Shown: positions 1 to 14,989, counted from the first letter of the stretch. The stretch is DNA of 64,000 nt from Auanema rhodensis (GCA_964057225.1 OZ059895.1:7378001-7442000); one strand, 5' to 3'. Translations and numbers: made by a program. The notes: generated by a model not told the origin, from the letters alone.

Positions 1-3000
1 CATCCATACTAGGTGTGGTCTTCATTTCGCCTTCAGATTCGCACCGACTAACAGATGAACCATCCGTTCTGGAATGATGATTTAAAATAATTAGTCAAAC
101 AAGAGTTATAACATACTGGTCGTGAGAAGCTTCGCTACTAGCTGATGGTGATATTGAGGAGGTGGCATCTGTTGTGGGTTTTGGATCGGGACTTCCAACC
201 ATGTCATCATCTTTCTTTTCATCCAAATCACTGAACAATTTGATAAATTCATTAACTTTCATAAAATAGCTAACCTGGTTGAAGCAGGGGGTGGACTTCC
301 GGCTGTAGAAGACGATTCAGTGGCTGTAGCAGGCTTTACACGAATTTCTTCAGCACTTGCTAACTGCTTTCCCAAAAGCTGCGCAAGGTTGAATGGAGTA
401 GTGGCTCCTACACCTGTACCCGTAGCACATTGGTCGCCGGAAAACGGTTGAGGAAAGAAAGGAAACAGCGGTAATCCACTAGGGAAACCGCCATTGGCAG
501 TGATGTTAGAACCAGCTTGAGGTAAACCAGGAATTCGTCCTGTTAAAGCTTGACGATGTTCGGCCATATGGGCTTGTAGTTGCCCAGGAGTCATACATCT
601 GAAACAATGAGTCAGTGTCCTATTCTATAAGATTACGTCACAAACCGTTTCTGACAGATAGGACAATGCTGTTGAGGCTGAAGTGCGGCTAAAGGTAGAT
701 GAGCACTAAGAGGTGGCATCTGAGGAATCTGAACACCATTCAAAGGCAATGGAACACCACGGAATGAATGCTTTGCCCGATGTACTCCCATATGAGTTTT
801 CAAGTTGCCCTTTGTGGTAAAGGCTCGTTGACAAATTTTACATTTGAATGGCCGTTCACCTAAAAATATAAATTATATGTTATAGTAAGCAACATATTGA
901 GTAAATATGATATAACATATAGTATAAAACTAACCTGTATGTGTTCTATAATGCATTTGAAGAGCACTTTTACATGATAAAACCCGTCGACATAGAATAC
1001 ATTGATTGGGATCCGTAGTTGGCATTGCTTTATCTCCTACCAAAGCACGTATCTTTTCAGCTTCATCCGTAGTTGAAATCTAAAATCAAATAATAATAAA
1101 TATAATATAGTATATATAAGTATAATTATAATAATATTAATGGATAATTATTGATTATAAAATATAAATTACAATTAGATTATCTATATAAAACATACAA
1201 TTTATGTGAGATATGTAGAATAATAATTGAATAGATTATATTTTTTTTTTTTTTGTATAATAGATAGAATATTGGAAAAATTATTAATTTTCTCAACTAT
1301 ATGTATATTTCTAATTGAATATTTTGATAATATTTGAAATATAAACATATAGATTAGCAGATTATAACATTACAATCTGTTGATGATGGAGGTCGTCCAG
1401 TAACTTTTCGTTTTTTTTTGTTGGGAACGACGACAAGTACAACGAGAGCTAGTTGGCTCGCTTTAGTGATGAATCAAAAATCTTTTTTTTTTGTTGGTTC
1501 TTTTTTGAAAAAAAAAATGTTAGAGAGAAAGTGAGAAGAGAGAGGGAAAGAACTAAAGAGAGAGAGAGAGATTGAGAGCTGGCGAGTAGATAGTTTGTTG
1601 TATTCGGACGTTGAATAATCGATTATCAATAAATTATTATTATATACAAAAATTTGAGTCTAAAAACTGAAAAAAACGGAATAGATAACGATAAATAAGT
1701 AGAAAGAGAGAAAGAAAGACATAGAGTATAGAGAGAGAGAGAGAGTGAAAGAGAGAGAGAGAGAGATTGAATGATGCTACCGAATATCAAATTTCATTTT
1801 TTTATCTAATAAACTATATTTATCTTAATGCTTAGAAACAGTTGATATTCAATTCTATTAATAGTTTTTTTTCTGTTGGAAATGAATATCAACTATTTTC
1901 CATACGTGATATACAATTTGTATTTGAAATTTGAAATTAAAAGGGATCTGATGAGCGACGAGAAACAAATTTAGTCACTTTGACATAGTATTTTCAAACT
2001 TCAAGTTTACAGAGTACATCAGAAATAGAGGTCAAGTTGTTCAAGTTTTGATGAGGATAAAGAAGTTTTATTTTAATTTTGGTTTGAACATACCTCCATT
2101 AAAGCTTCCCAGTCATCTTCATTGTTGATTTCCGGGCGAGATGAGCCATTACCGGATGATGGAAAGAGATCTGCTCTTGGACCATCAAATGGTCGCATAA
2201 AAACTAAAAATAAATTATATCATATAGTATTGTTTGTTGTTTTTTTTTTGATTTTTCCAGAAAAAAAAAAGTTATTCTTACATGGTGAAGCTGTTGGATG
2301 TCCGAACGGATTCAACAGTGGAAACATCGGCGCGGAGGTGGGCGTGGTGGGGCAGCCGGACATGGAATGTAGTGAGGCTCCATTTGGTGTATGCGAATCG
2401 CCAGTAAAACCGGCTGCAGCTGCTGCTGCTGCTGCTGCTGCAGACATATGCACGTCCGTAGGTGAATCGGAATCTAAGGAGCCGGCCGTTTTGGCTAGCA
2501 GATCGGCTGCAGTCAAGCCGTGCTGATGTTGTTGAAATAGTTGATTGAGCAAGCTGGCGGAATTTGGCATGAGCATGGCGCCAGCGCCATCTTCAGCAAG
2601 TGAGCTGCTTAACGGCCGCTCGTCTTCCGTCTCAACAATGGAGAAGCTAGGACCAGCCTGGATAGGTACAGAACCACGATCAGCATCAGGATTATCAGAT
2701 GATGAACGTTCAGCTCCAGCTGATTGTGATCGCATAGGTTGATCGCAGTCATGCTCAGCAATCTAAAATAATCAGAATTAGGAATAAGCATGATAGAAAA
2801 GTGATAAGACATATCGAGTCAAGTATTTTACCTGATCTCTATCACAAAATCGTTGTCCACATCCATCACACTGTAGCAGCTTATCATTTGAATGATCTTC
2901 CATCAGATGCCACAGATGTGCACCCTGTGAGCTGAAGCACTGCAACAACACAACTTTTAAATCGATTCGATTGGTTTTCAAATAATTTTCGTGATTTTAA

Positions 3001-3596
3001 TCGTTTAATTGGAGCGAGAAGAAAGGAAAAAATAGAAAAATCGAAGAATATGAAGGAATCATAAAATATTTTTATATTCTTCTTGTCTTCTGAATTGATG
3101 ACTACCATCAGAACATCTTCTTTTTCCTTTTCCACCCCCCCCCCTTTAACCCAACAACCCCCCACTTCGACGTATCAATTTTGATGCCAAAAGTCCTTCT
3201 AATTGTCTAATACTCTCCAAATACCGTGTGATATATCACATAAGCAGGTCCGCAACTTCAGAAGAGTTTTATGATCGTTTTTCAACTTATATGAAATTAC
3301 GAAGGCGCCATTTGTTTACGATTCTTTCTCTCGCCCAATTCTCTCTATCTCTCTCTCTCTCTCTCTCTTATTCTCTCTTTCTCTTTCCCTCTTATTCTTT
3401 TTCCCTCTTTATCTTGTTACCTCTCATTCTCATCTTCCCAGTTCTCTCTTTCATTCCCTGCAATAACCTCGGATTCTAACGATCTAGAGACTATACATGT
3501 ATGTATATTTCGATATGTTGATGTAATTTCATGAAAAATCAACATAAAAAGAAAAAACTTTCAACACTAACTATAACCCGAAAGAGAGAGAGAGAG

Positions 3597-3686
<90 letters not shown>

Positions 3687-6600
3687 TTCATAATACCTAT
3701 GGTTATATGGCTAGATTGCATAAAGATATGAAGAAAACATATTTTTTTCTTCAAAATGTTACTTTATATTCAATACAATACCACATGTTCCATTAACCGT
3801 AACCAGTAGACGTTACGGTCTCTCTTTCTATCTCTCTCTCTCTCTCTCTCGCTGTCTCCCCCTCTCTCTCTCTCTCTCTTCATTATGTTCTTCAGAAGTA
3901 CAATCGTTTGATACATTTGCATTCTAGTACTTTTTCATATCTAAAACGAATAGTATTTCTAGAGAATGAAATAGTTGACGATGAAAAGTTTGAATTTAAT
4001 GTGTCATCGTCATCAAATCATGTTGAGGATAATGGCCGTTAACGATGACAAGCTAATCACATAGACGATGAGATGAAGCTTTACTGGTTAATCATATACA
4101 ACACCTGAATGTCCTTCAATACATCTTCAGAATTACATGTTTCAATCAGAGAATTTGAAGAAGTTCGGAATCTTCTTTCATATGACATTCAGAATGTTTT
4201 CTCTGTTTCGTTGTCGTCTCCAATCTTCACAAACTAATTTTCACTTTACTGCTATACTGAATGACAAGCTAAATGGTTTTGTGTGATCATTTCAACACCA
4301 TAATTAACATCATCCATCCTCTATTCGTTCGTCTAACTTTATATGGAATTTTGATGTCAATTCTATATATTGATTATTCACAATAACTATCTTTCAAAAT
4401 CTATTTCGTCACTTCTTCACATTTCACTCAACAACTTCTGACATTGCTTACAGCTTAAAGCTTAAATGCTGTAACCTAGATATTTGAACAATTATATAAA
4501 ATATTCTACTAACTATATACAGATGTATGTCAGTTTAAATATTATATATACAGTTTACCGTATACTATACGGTTCATAGTTTTCTTGAAATACGCATAAA
4601 TCCATTTCAACTATCTTATCTATTTCAAGATATATTTAACTTTAAAATCGATATTACAGTTCTTAGATTCTGTATATCAAACTGAATTATCTTTTTAGAT
4701 TTAATTATATTAACTAATTATTAATATAAACTATTATTGTAAATAAGTAATAGAACGTACTTGACCACATCCACTTGCAGCACATACGATAACATCCTTC
4801 TTCGGAGTACTTGGAGGTGTAACATCCATACCCTCATCTATTGTTAACGTACCCGTGTCTTGTTCAGCATCTGTCATTGACATATCATCATGCTGAAGCT
4901 GTTGTTGCTGTCTAGCAGCTAGCTGTGCACACAACGTCAAAATCTGAAATTCAAATCAACATATATACAGATTGTTCTGTTATCATTATTCATGAAGCAT
5001 GATGCACAATCTTCTTACCTGTTGTGGCGTAGCAATCGAAGCTAATGATTGAATCAGTAAGTTCTTTCCGCTCTCATCCAGCATCTTATCCATCAGAGCA
5101 GCTGCTGAGCCGGCCGTCGCTGTCGACAGATCCATAGGCAAAGTGGACGTGTCGTCCACGCCTTCCATATCTTCTGACAACTCCGAACCTGGAATATATA
5201 ATTTGAATTCAAAACTATATTGAAAATTAAAAATTAGAGAGAAGCCAGAAAATTAAAAGATAGTTGTTAAGTTGAATATACAAAACAAAACAAAAATAAA
5301 TAAATTATAAATAAAAGCTTGTGTTGTGATTAGCCAAGACGACAAAGTGTTGACAAATGGATAGAACGAGATCAAATTGTTTCAAATTTGGTTTTGAAAG
5401 AAGAAAAATAAACAAATAAACAATACAATCAATAGTAAAATATAAAAAATATTTTCTAAAAATCTTAATTATCAAAACATTTTCTGATATTTCATATACC
5501 ATAAACCATACAAGACCATTTCTTTCTCCCTCTCTCTCTCTCTTTCTCTCTCTCTCTTTCTCTCGCTCTCTCTCTCTCCCTCTCTCACTCTTTCTCTCTG
5601 TCTTTTCCTCTATTTCTTCTGAACAAATTCAACTTCTGGTCATCAAATCGTCAACATCATCATCATTATCAGTTATCAATGAAAAAAAGTCGAAGTATTA
5701 CTGAAATTGGTCATCGTCGCCACGATCAATCAGATGACCCGTTTTATCATTTTTATCAATTCATTTCCTTTTTCGGCTATTTCATGTATCAATTAGTAGT
5801 CCGTTCGTCAACCATTTGTCATTATTGATAAGCCGTGACGACGAAAATGACTGATGATCAAGCTTCAGCATCTTATTCTCTCTCTATCTCTGTATGTTTT
5901 TCATAAATACCGATTCTTTTTCCTAAATAAACTGCGTTGTAGTTTATATTGCCTCAGGCTATTCATTTGTATTATTTGATTACAAACTACAGATCTGTTG
6001 AAGCATTACTGCTTACAGTTATATAAAACCTAGTAGACATATGTAGATGTACCGAAAGTGATAGAATCTAAAAGCACAACCATAAAGTTCATCTGATGAA
6101 TAAGAAATGAGATATATTCACGTAAATCTACGTCATTTTACTAATTGACGTCAAACTTTCACGTTGTTCAGAATAAAGACGAAAATACCTTATTTTCTTT
6201 TTTTTTTCAAATTATTATTAGAATTCACATAATATTGATTATATAAAAAATTAATTATTTAGAATTATGTTTTGTATATTGTAATTTCAGATATTTCATT
6301 AACTATGCTAACCTTTATACATTAACTCATCCAAGAATCACAGTAATCTAAGATGAATTTGACGTCAGCATTGACGTCAAATTTCTATTGTTGTAACTAC
6401 TTCAGTAACCTTATTCATCTAGTCAAACACTGCTGTAGAGTCAACTGTCGAAAAAAATATTTTTATTCAAGAACATGAGCAAGAAGAAGACGAAGAAGAA
6501 GCTTGAATGCGCTTTAGCAACGGTATGGCTCATCTTACAGTCGATAGGCGCATACCGACACGTGACTTCCGTTCATTGCGTTCATATAAACAGCGTCAAC

Positions 6601-8159
6601 TGCATCATCATCATCATCAACATCGTTATCATCGTTGACAGTTCGGATGCTGTAGCTGATCATGCTGATCATGATGTTGCAGCTGCTGAATGATTAGAAC
6701 ATGGTCATTGCTGATAGTCGTGGAGACAAGCCATCGTCCTCGTTCGAAGTCAAAAGAGTTGACGCAAACCGTCACACTATCATAGATATTAGAACAACGC
6801 TGCATTCAGATGTTCAGTAAAATTCAGATGATAGATGATGACAACATCTTCAATGTCTATAATCACAATTGAATTTAAGCGACGTTTTTAACTATTTCAT
6901 CTCATTTATTGTCATTGTTAGATGATACTTTCCGGTTGACCTGCTAGTTTGAAAGTTGAAAAATGAGAAAGATAGAGTATGATAGTGAGAGAGAGAGAGA
7001 GAGGGGGGAGAGAGATAAAGATAAAGAGAGAGAGAATAAGTCAGGAAGAACGTTTCTGATAATCAGGAAATAGAAATTCAAAGAAAAAAAATAATAATTT
7101 CTTAATTAAATTGTAGATATTGATACTGAAGATGATGTGAAGTGACGGTACAACAGATGATGATGATGACGACGATGACGTTTAAACATCTTCAGAAGTT
7201 ATCAACGTATGTTGAGGTCATATTAACGCAAAAATGATGAAACAAAGTTCTTTTTCAAAAATTTGTAAAATCTACCTTTCTTTGATAAAGTATAAAGTAT
7301 ATACTATATAATTATATAAAATATAGTTAACTAGTAAGTAAAAAATAAAGAAAAAGTATAAAGAAAGTAGAATATAAAGATAAAAATAATATTTTTTCAT
7401 ATAGTTTTACATGTTTTTCATATAAAAATTTTGATGAAGAAAGTACAAAAATTAAGGAAAAATAATAGAAAAAGGTTAGAGATTAGAAAAATGGATTAAT
7501 GTGAGGAGTGGTTGAGACGACTTTGCTGTCCTTGTATGGTGGCCAGAACATTGTTAATTCTTCAAAAATTTTAATAGTTTTTCTTAAAATCTTCTAGTAC
7601 TCTCCGCCTTTTTTTCTTTTCTCGATTATAATCTCTCATGTCCTCCATTTACATTTGTATTCTCTTTATATTTTCTAGCTGTCCCTTCTCTATTTCTCTC
7701 TATCTATCTGTCTATCTATCATTCCTGTTCTCTCCCTCTCTCCCTCTTTTTCCTATTCCTCTCTTTCTTAAATGTATCTGATTTCTTTAACAATCAAATC
7801 TCCTTTTTTTTTACTTTTTTTTATCCAATTTTCGTCAATTTAAAAAATGAAAAAAATGATGAAAAAACATCAAATTTCTTGACAAAATCTTCTATCATCA
7901 CATGTAATAGTTTGAAAAAAATGGTGATGAATCAAGTCTCATTTGAATTTTTAAATTTTTAAAGAATATTCTATAATAGTTTAGTTAATATAATAATTAT
8001 TATTAAATATTATAATATTTGTATTTATATAATAGTAAATAAACTTTTGAATATTTAGAATATCTAGTTATATTTGAATAATTTGAAAAATAGAAAAGCT
8101 TGAATAGTCATCTTTGATTGATTCTTCTATTCTTTTCTTATTGTTCTATGGAATCATAA

Positions 8160-8218
<59 letters not shown>

Positions 8219-11068
8219 GAGAGAGAAGAAAAAAAGGACATTTAAAAAGAAAAAAAAGAAAATACTATAAGGATTAAAAGAAAAAAAAAGAATAATAGTT
8301 TTGAATGTTGCTAGTTTTGATTATGTCGTTTGCATCGAATCAGATTCTCTTATTCTGAATCGGCAACCGCATTTGGTCGTCGGTTTATGACCAAAAATTG
8401 TTGTTTTCGATACGCAAATTGATCATAAAAAGCCGAATAGTTGTTCCAAGGAATGATGCAACGTCGTCATACAGAAATTCTAAACTTCTACCAACTTCTG
8501 CCGTGTTGTAGCCACGGTCGACATCGCCGTCGCCGTCGTCGTCGACTTCGATGTCGTTGATGCTACCCCCGACGTCACGCAACATAATTTTCCACAAAAT
8601 TTTTATGGAAACTGTCGCCGTCGAGGTCATCTGAAGTCAATAACTGTTGCATAAAGCTAATTAAAGTAAAAAACTTTATGATGTATGACAACAATGTCGT
8701 TCATGCTGCTGCTGACAGCGACGACACCGACAACGATGATTTCAGATGACAATCGTAAGCAAATCAACAAAATCTGAATTTTATCGTCAGAAGCAGAAGC
8801 TTCTAAATACTAGTAAATATTTAGCTCTCAGATTTAGATAATGAAAATTGAAGATGAAAAACATGAGGCAGATGTTTCGAAAAATCGTAAGCTCTTTGCA
8901 AATACATTTTTAATTAAATTTTAATAGCTTGTTCTACGTTCTTTCCTCCATTTTCATTATAGCATCTGCTTTTTAAACATTATCGTTGTTTCTTCTTTAG
9001 TTCTTCCTCTCTCTCTTCCCCCCCCCCCACTCTTCATTCCTACTGAGGATTATTTCAAACAATAATTTTCACTAAACTAAAATGGAAAAGAAAATAATTG
9101 AAAATAGATGAAAGATAATCTTAAATATCATTTTTATATGTATAAATACAGTAATCTTACACATATATAATGATATCTTAACTATACTATATGTATATAG
9201 TTCTGTTTGAATTATAAAATCCTCATATTCTTTGATGTTGATGATGAAGTAAGAATGAACCTCGTCTACAAATATCGAAACAAATTAATTATATTCTCAG
9301 ATAATAATGCTGCAGAATAAGTTGTAGACTAAGATTTTTTTCTTATTTTTTCTCTTCAATCATCATTTTTTCCTAACAATTTCATATATGAATCATCATC
9401 ATCATCATCATTTTACATGAAGAATCGCCATACAAAAATTATGTTTTTTCCATAAAACTACCGTATACCTCAAATTACAAATTATACATATATAGTATTA
9501 TATAATAATATAATTTCATAATTAGAAAATAGGATAAAATATATTTTTGAATTAAAATTTTTTTACAATAATGCTGATGATGCTGACGATGATGATGATG
9601 ATGATGATGTAGGTGATGCTGGTACTGATGATGGTGATGAAAATTAGCGATAATTAAATTAAATCATCTACTAATATGCAATAATCAATTTTCCTTTTTT
9701 TTTTATTTCATCTTAACCTTTTCATTCAATTCTTTTCATTTTATTTCCTCATTATGTTTTAACTATCTTTTAATTTTAACTACTAACTATTCAACTTAAT
9801 ACTAGTATATACTTAACTATACTATTCTTCTAATTTCTCTCACTATATAGACAATTTTTTCGTTTTATAACAAATAAAAATTAAAGTCTTTCTTTTCTTT
9901 TACGTGTCGGAATCAAATCAAAGAACAACAAACTAATGTTGTCGGTACACATACATATACAACTTAGGCTTAAACTTAGATTGAAATGACAAAAAGCATT
10001 GTTAACTATATGTTATAAAGTACATAATGTTCATATAGCTGACTTGATTTCCGATAAGATGATGATTGAACATCAAACATGATGATAATGAAATAGAAAA
10101 TGAAAAGAAAAACGATAAGAAGATGAGAAGATGAAATACAGAAGAAACATTGACGTCGTGTGCCAATGTCGATTTTCATATTAATATGAATCAATCAAAA
10201 GCTATGTATGAGATGAGCGACGACGACGATGTCACGACGACAGCGGGAGATGGACAGAATGAAGACTAAGAGGACGATGCTATAGGATTCTGGTGATTAT
10301 AATGACACTGACTGACTAGACAATCAAAAAGAATTGATTAAGGAAAGGTACAGAGAGATTGAACGAAGAAGAGACAATGAGACCTGGAGTAACCTAAAGA
10401 TTGTCACCGAGTTTAACTAGCACATCGTCAAGTGATTCAGAAGTAATAGAACAACTAACTATTATAAGAGAATAATACTCTATTCATATTTCATATTATT
10501 GAAGTTTTAAAGTTCTTTGATGAATTTGATGAACATAAACTATATTAGAGATGTTCAGTAAATGAGTATTCTTTCGTTTATTTGTTGATTTTTCTCTTTT
10601 ACTTTTGTATATTTTCAATATTTTAGAATATATATTGAAGAAACAACATGTTATGAAGAGAGTCCGTTTTGAGACAAAGAGAGAGAGAAAGAGAGAGCGG
10701 TGAAACATAGAGGGAGAGATAACTCAGGTGGTTGTTAAAAGAGAAGCGAAAAGAACTAATATGATTTCGAAACTTCAACAGCCTTCGTAAACAGCTTTAG
10801 AATTGTATTTAATGGTAAAGCCATTTATGAAAATACTCGATGATGTTCCCCTTCGTTAATGACATCGCTTTTATCGTCCCGTATATGGAAAAATGAATTG
10901 TCTAATAGCAAAATTTCGACATATAGAAAGATAGAAACGGAAATTGAAAAGTTGCTAGAGGACCAGAGAATGAGAAGGAGAGAGGGAGTGAGAGAGAGAG
11001 AGGAAGGGAGGAAGAGAGGGAGATTAAAAATGATATATACTTATATGTGAATATGATAAGAGGGAGAA

Positions 11069-11117
<49 letters not shown>

Positions 11118-14100
11118 AGTTAATAGGTGAAAGGTTGGCTGACGGAAAGGAGAGAAGACATAGAGAAAGGTGAGAAATAGTAGCCAAGACTGACAGAACT
11201 CCATACCAGTTGTCATCTTATCATCATCGCTCAGCAAATGCCATATATGAACAGATGAAGATGATGATGATGATGAGCGAAGAACTGCAACTGACATGAC
11301 ACAGACACAAAACAACATCATCGACTAGGACATTGGTGATGATAAAGACGTAGACATCATTATATTCTATCAGTTGTCTTATCCTCTTATCGCTGTTAAT
11401 GTCGTTGTTCGAAATTCTGATAGTTGCCTTATATACTCAAACACATACAGAGAGAGAGAGAGAGAGGGGGGGGGGAATGAATGAGGTTTATCAACCATAT
11501 ACTTTGTTCTATTTTATATTTTTCTCTCTTTAGATGTTTTGATTTCTAAAAAAGAACTATGTATATCTTTTGATGTTGAGTCCCTCGATTTCATGAACTT
11601 AAACTTCGATCAAGCTTCAAGTTTTTCATCATCTACTTCACGTAATTTAGCGTGTAATGCCTGTATAAACTTGTTTTGTTGTCGTGCCATCTTCTTCACG
11701 GCAGGTTGCCTCATTAAGATGCAAATTTTTGAAAAAATTTTAAATTCTTAACCGTCCTTTTTCAATTTTTTAATGGTCAAATTGACATCAAATGCAAAGA
11801 GTTTAATGATAGGCCAAATATAGATGAAATACTATTGTATGACCTTGGACGGACAAGGTACTTCTTCTAACCTCCTCATACAACTCATTCACATGTTATA
11901 GCTTTAGTATGATGTATGTTAAACATAAATTATCTATAAAGAAAATCAAATGATCATGATATTCATGAGAATCTTCAGAAGTTTCTCTTTAATATTCAAA
12001 GATTTTAGAAAAATCAGCTTCAATCCTCAAAAGGAATTTTCACCTAAATAGCTTAAACGATATATAATCTCATGCAACATAGTTCATAGTAACCGTCTTA
12101 TCTCTCTCCTCTTTTTCTCTGTTTATCGCCCTTTTTCTCTCTAAACATACTCCGGCCATTTCTCGCTACACAAATTTATTTTTTATGAGAAAAAAAAACT
12201 TGAATGTGTCAATTCAACCTAAAAAAAAAGAAAGAAAATTAAGAAAAATGATTGAAAAGACATGTTCAAGCCAATTAAAATTCAAGAAAAAATTGATCAT
12301 TTCATGTGTTCGTATGAGTGTTGGATTTCTTTTTTTTTTATTTCAAAACGATTTTTCAATAGACACGTAATAGAATAGAAAAAAATAGAAAAGTTCAAAT
12401 GAAATAGTCTTCGTTTCAAATAATTTTTCCAGAAAAAAAAAATTTTTCGTTGTCGGCATGCTCTTGTATGAGATGATAATGAAATCATTTAGCTTACATG
12501 TTGATGATTCAGACTTCTCAAACATCAAAAATTCTTTTAGAAATTGAAAAAAATCATTTTGAATCCAGTTTCTCTTATTCTTTTATAAAATTAATTTTAT
12601 TCTTTTATTATATATAATCTTTCTTTTGATTCTCTTGTAACATTCCCTTTACTCTGATATTTCATCTCATTTGTTTCAAATATTTCAGGTAAGGTGGCAT
12701 GTTTCTTAAGATTTGCATCGTAGATTTGGCTTTTACGGCAAGGGCATTTCAAGGAAAAAAAAGATGATGAAGATGACGATGATGATGAGACAATGAATGA
12801 ATGATTTTTAACTTTTCTTTTATTCTTTTAAAATTAAAAGAAGAATATACATACATATATGGATGAGAAATATCAAAAAAAAGTTCTTGAAATGACATGG
12901 CTGTATGTTGTCAGATAACAATCTTTTTTAAAATAATCGATTTATTAGATGGTACAACGAATTGTCGTCGTTGTCGTCATCATCATCATCATCATTATCA
13001 TCATCGTCGTCGTCGTCGTTCATAGAAACACTACTGTTGCTGTTTTACACGATGTCTAGGCTATCAGTAACACGTGTATGAACACATATGAACAATATGA
13101 TTCTGAATACGTGATCTGTACACAGCTCAGCTGTTACTTCAACAAAGTTGCGAAAGATTTTGAAGATTAGGATAGAACTCGTGTATTTGCCGCAAAATAC
13201 TTTTTAGTCCTTCCTCGTCCCTGCTTCCCTTTCTCTCTTTTCAAACATTAAACGAATCATCTTTAATCGTTTCATCATCTTCATCATATACAGATTTTTA
13301 ACTTTAACTAAAATTAGATAATTTCAAAAGAAAAGGTCATCATGTTTAAGCAATAGCTATAGATTTAATAGTTTCAAAAGCTATCAATGTGATTTATTTG
13401 AAATTAAAAAAAATAAAAAGAACGAGTTTATATTTTTATTTATTTCATTTGAAATTAATATTTTCGTCGTTTTCTTCTACCTAAAATCATTTTTTTTATG
13501 AAAAAAGATATCTTCTCTTTTCTTATTTCCCTATATGTATATAAGTTCTTTTCATTCATTATTTTTTTAGTTTAGACTCATTCATTAGGCTTTGTTCAAG
13601 TTTTTTCATAGAATAGGCGGAGCTTGGTCTCTCTCTCTACGCTTGAACATCATATTCGTTCATCATTCAAGCATATTGCCACTGTATGTCTGTCTCTAAC
13701 CAGCCAGTAGTAGCAGTCACTCTGTAACATCCTCCTCCCACTCTGACTTACTCCCCCTATCCCATCATCGTATTCTCGTATTGGTCATTTCTTCATATAT
13801 CTCTGTCTTACTCTCTCATTTTGACTATGTCTCTCATATATACCGCGGAGCATACGGTAATAAGCGGAGACATAGCCAATTCATATGTTGAAAGTCGTGA
13901 GAGACAGGAATGATGAATAATAGAGATTACTGTAGGTCGCGGATGAGCATGACCAAAGAAAAGAAAGAAATGGATTAAGAGGATAGTTAACCAACAATGA
14001 AGAACAATGATGAAACAATGATTCATAAATATTGAATATGTCTATTTCAGAGACATTACGGAAGATAGAGAGAGAGAGAGAGATAGAGAGATAGAGAGGG

Positions 14101-14924
14101 AGTAGAGTGGAAACAGAGAGGCAGAGGGAAATAGTATAATGAGGGAGATAAGGTAAGAGGTTGAAAAGAAAAAAAAGGTGGAAGTAATGATGAAAAGTGC
14201 CGATATGAAAAAAGACGAAAGACAAGAGACTTGCTAACATAATATATTGAAAAATTGAAGGTCGTCGCTTCAGTTGCTTCGATGTTGATGTTAGCACCCT
14301 GTTTCTACCTAATTCTACTTTCATCATCATCATCATCATCATCATCATTACCCTCTACCTCCCCTTTTCCTCGATTTTCCCGCTTACCTTTCACCTCCTT
14401 CTCTCTCTTTCTCTCTGAATCTTTTTCGCTAACCTGTCGTAATTCTCGACACCATCTTTGCCCAAGACCGCTATCTCTCTTCATAATTTCTCCTTCTCCC
14501 TCTCTCTCTCTCTCTATCTCTCTCTATCTCTTTTTCTTTTTGTTTCAATATCTCCCTCTCAATGTATGTATCAGCTCTGATGTACGATTGAAAATACACG
14601 GAAAAGGCGTTTACATTCCACGTGGTCATCGTCGGTCATCTATATGTCCTCATACTTTTTATCTTTAAAATCATTTATGTTTTTCAGTCTTTTCGCCAAG
14701 TTTTAAGTAATTTGAAACATTTAGTCCAAATAAAAGAAAAAAAAAGGATTTTTGAAAGACTACATGTCGATATGTGTGGGAATAGCCACTATGAAAGATA
14801 AATGGAAATAGGCAGAATTGAAGAAAGATTATCGGTTTCAATTGAAGTGAATTGAACAATTGAGGATAGAAATATGGTACTGAACGGTTAATAAGAACAC
14901 TGAGAAAAGAAGGAAAGAGAGATT

Positions 14925-14989
<65 letters not shown>

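Larger units (their letters stand above)
2282..5188 (-). other. sem-4: sem-4 exons for the amino-terminal acidic region, finger pair and Ala-rich region
   Basis: Four exons (5019-5188, 4761-4943, 2832-2939, 2282-2762). The first two encode an Asp/Ser region, a short Gln run, and the Cys pair of a C2H2 finger (VCAASGCGQ). The 108-nt exon provides its His pair ([10 protein letters not shown]) and begins a second finger ([10 protein letters not shown]), completed by IAEHDC in the next exon. So both fingers are split by introns of 1.8 kb and 69 nt. The long exon contains a run of ten alanines encoded by a GCA/GCT repeat (plus strand 2412-2441) and Ser/Pro-rich sequence. The C2HC finger corresponds in position to the amino-terminal finger of SALL proteins. 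Confidence 0.85.

Noticed and set aside
2220-2735. 171-codon minus-strand frame taken as a complete gene
   Set aside because: It is a sem-4 exon (2282-2762) read through its donor into the intron.
3531-3754. Arg-Glu repeat frame (plus) and Ser-Leu repeat frame (minus)
   Set aside because: Both are translations of the (GA)n microsatellite in a sem-4 intron.
5-5200. Vertebrate or arthropod origin suggested by the SALL finger similarity
   Set aside because: Intron size and acceptor style, the PDI sequence and the sem-4/ubql-1/pdi-3 linkage all fit a nematode better.
10902-11321. 139-codon minus-strand frame with hydrophobic Ser/Leu runs
   Set aside because: Dominated by translated CT repeats; no domain or splice support.
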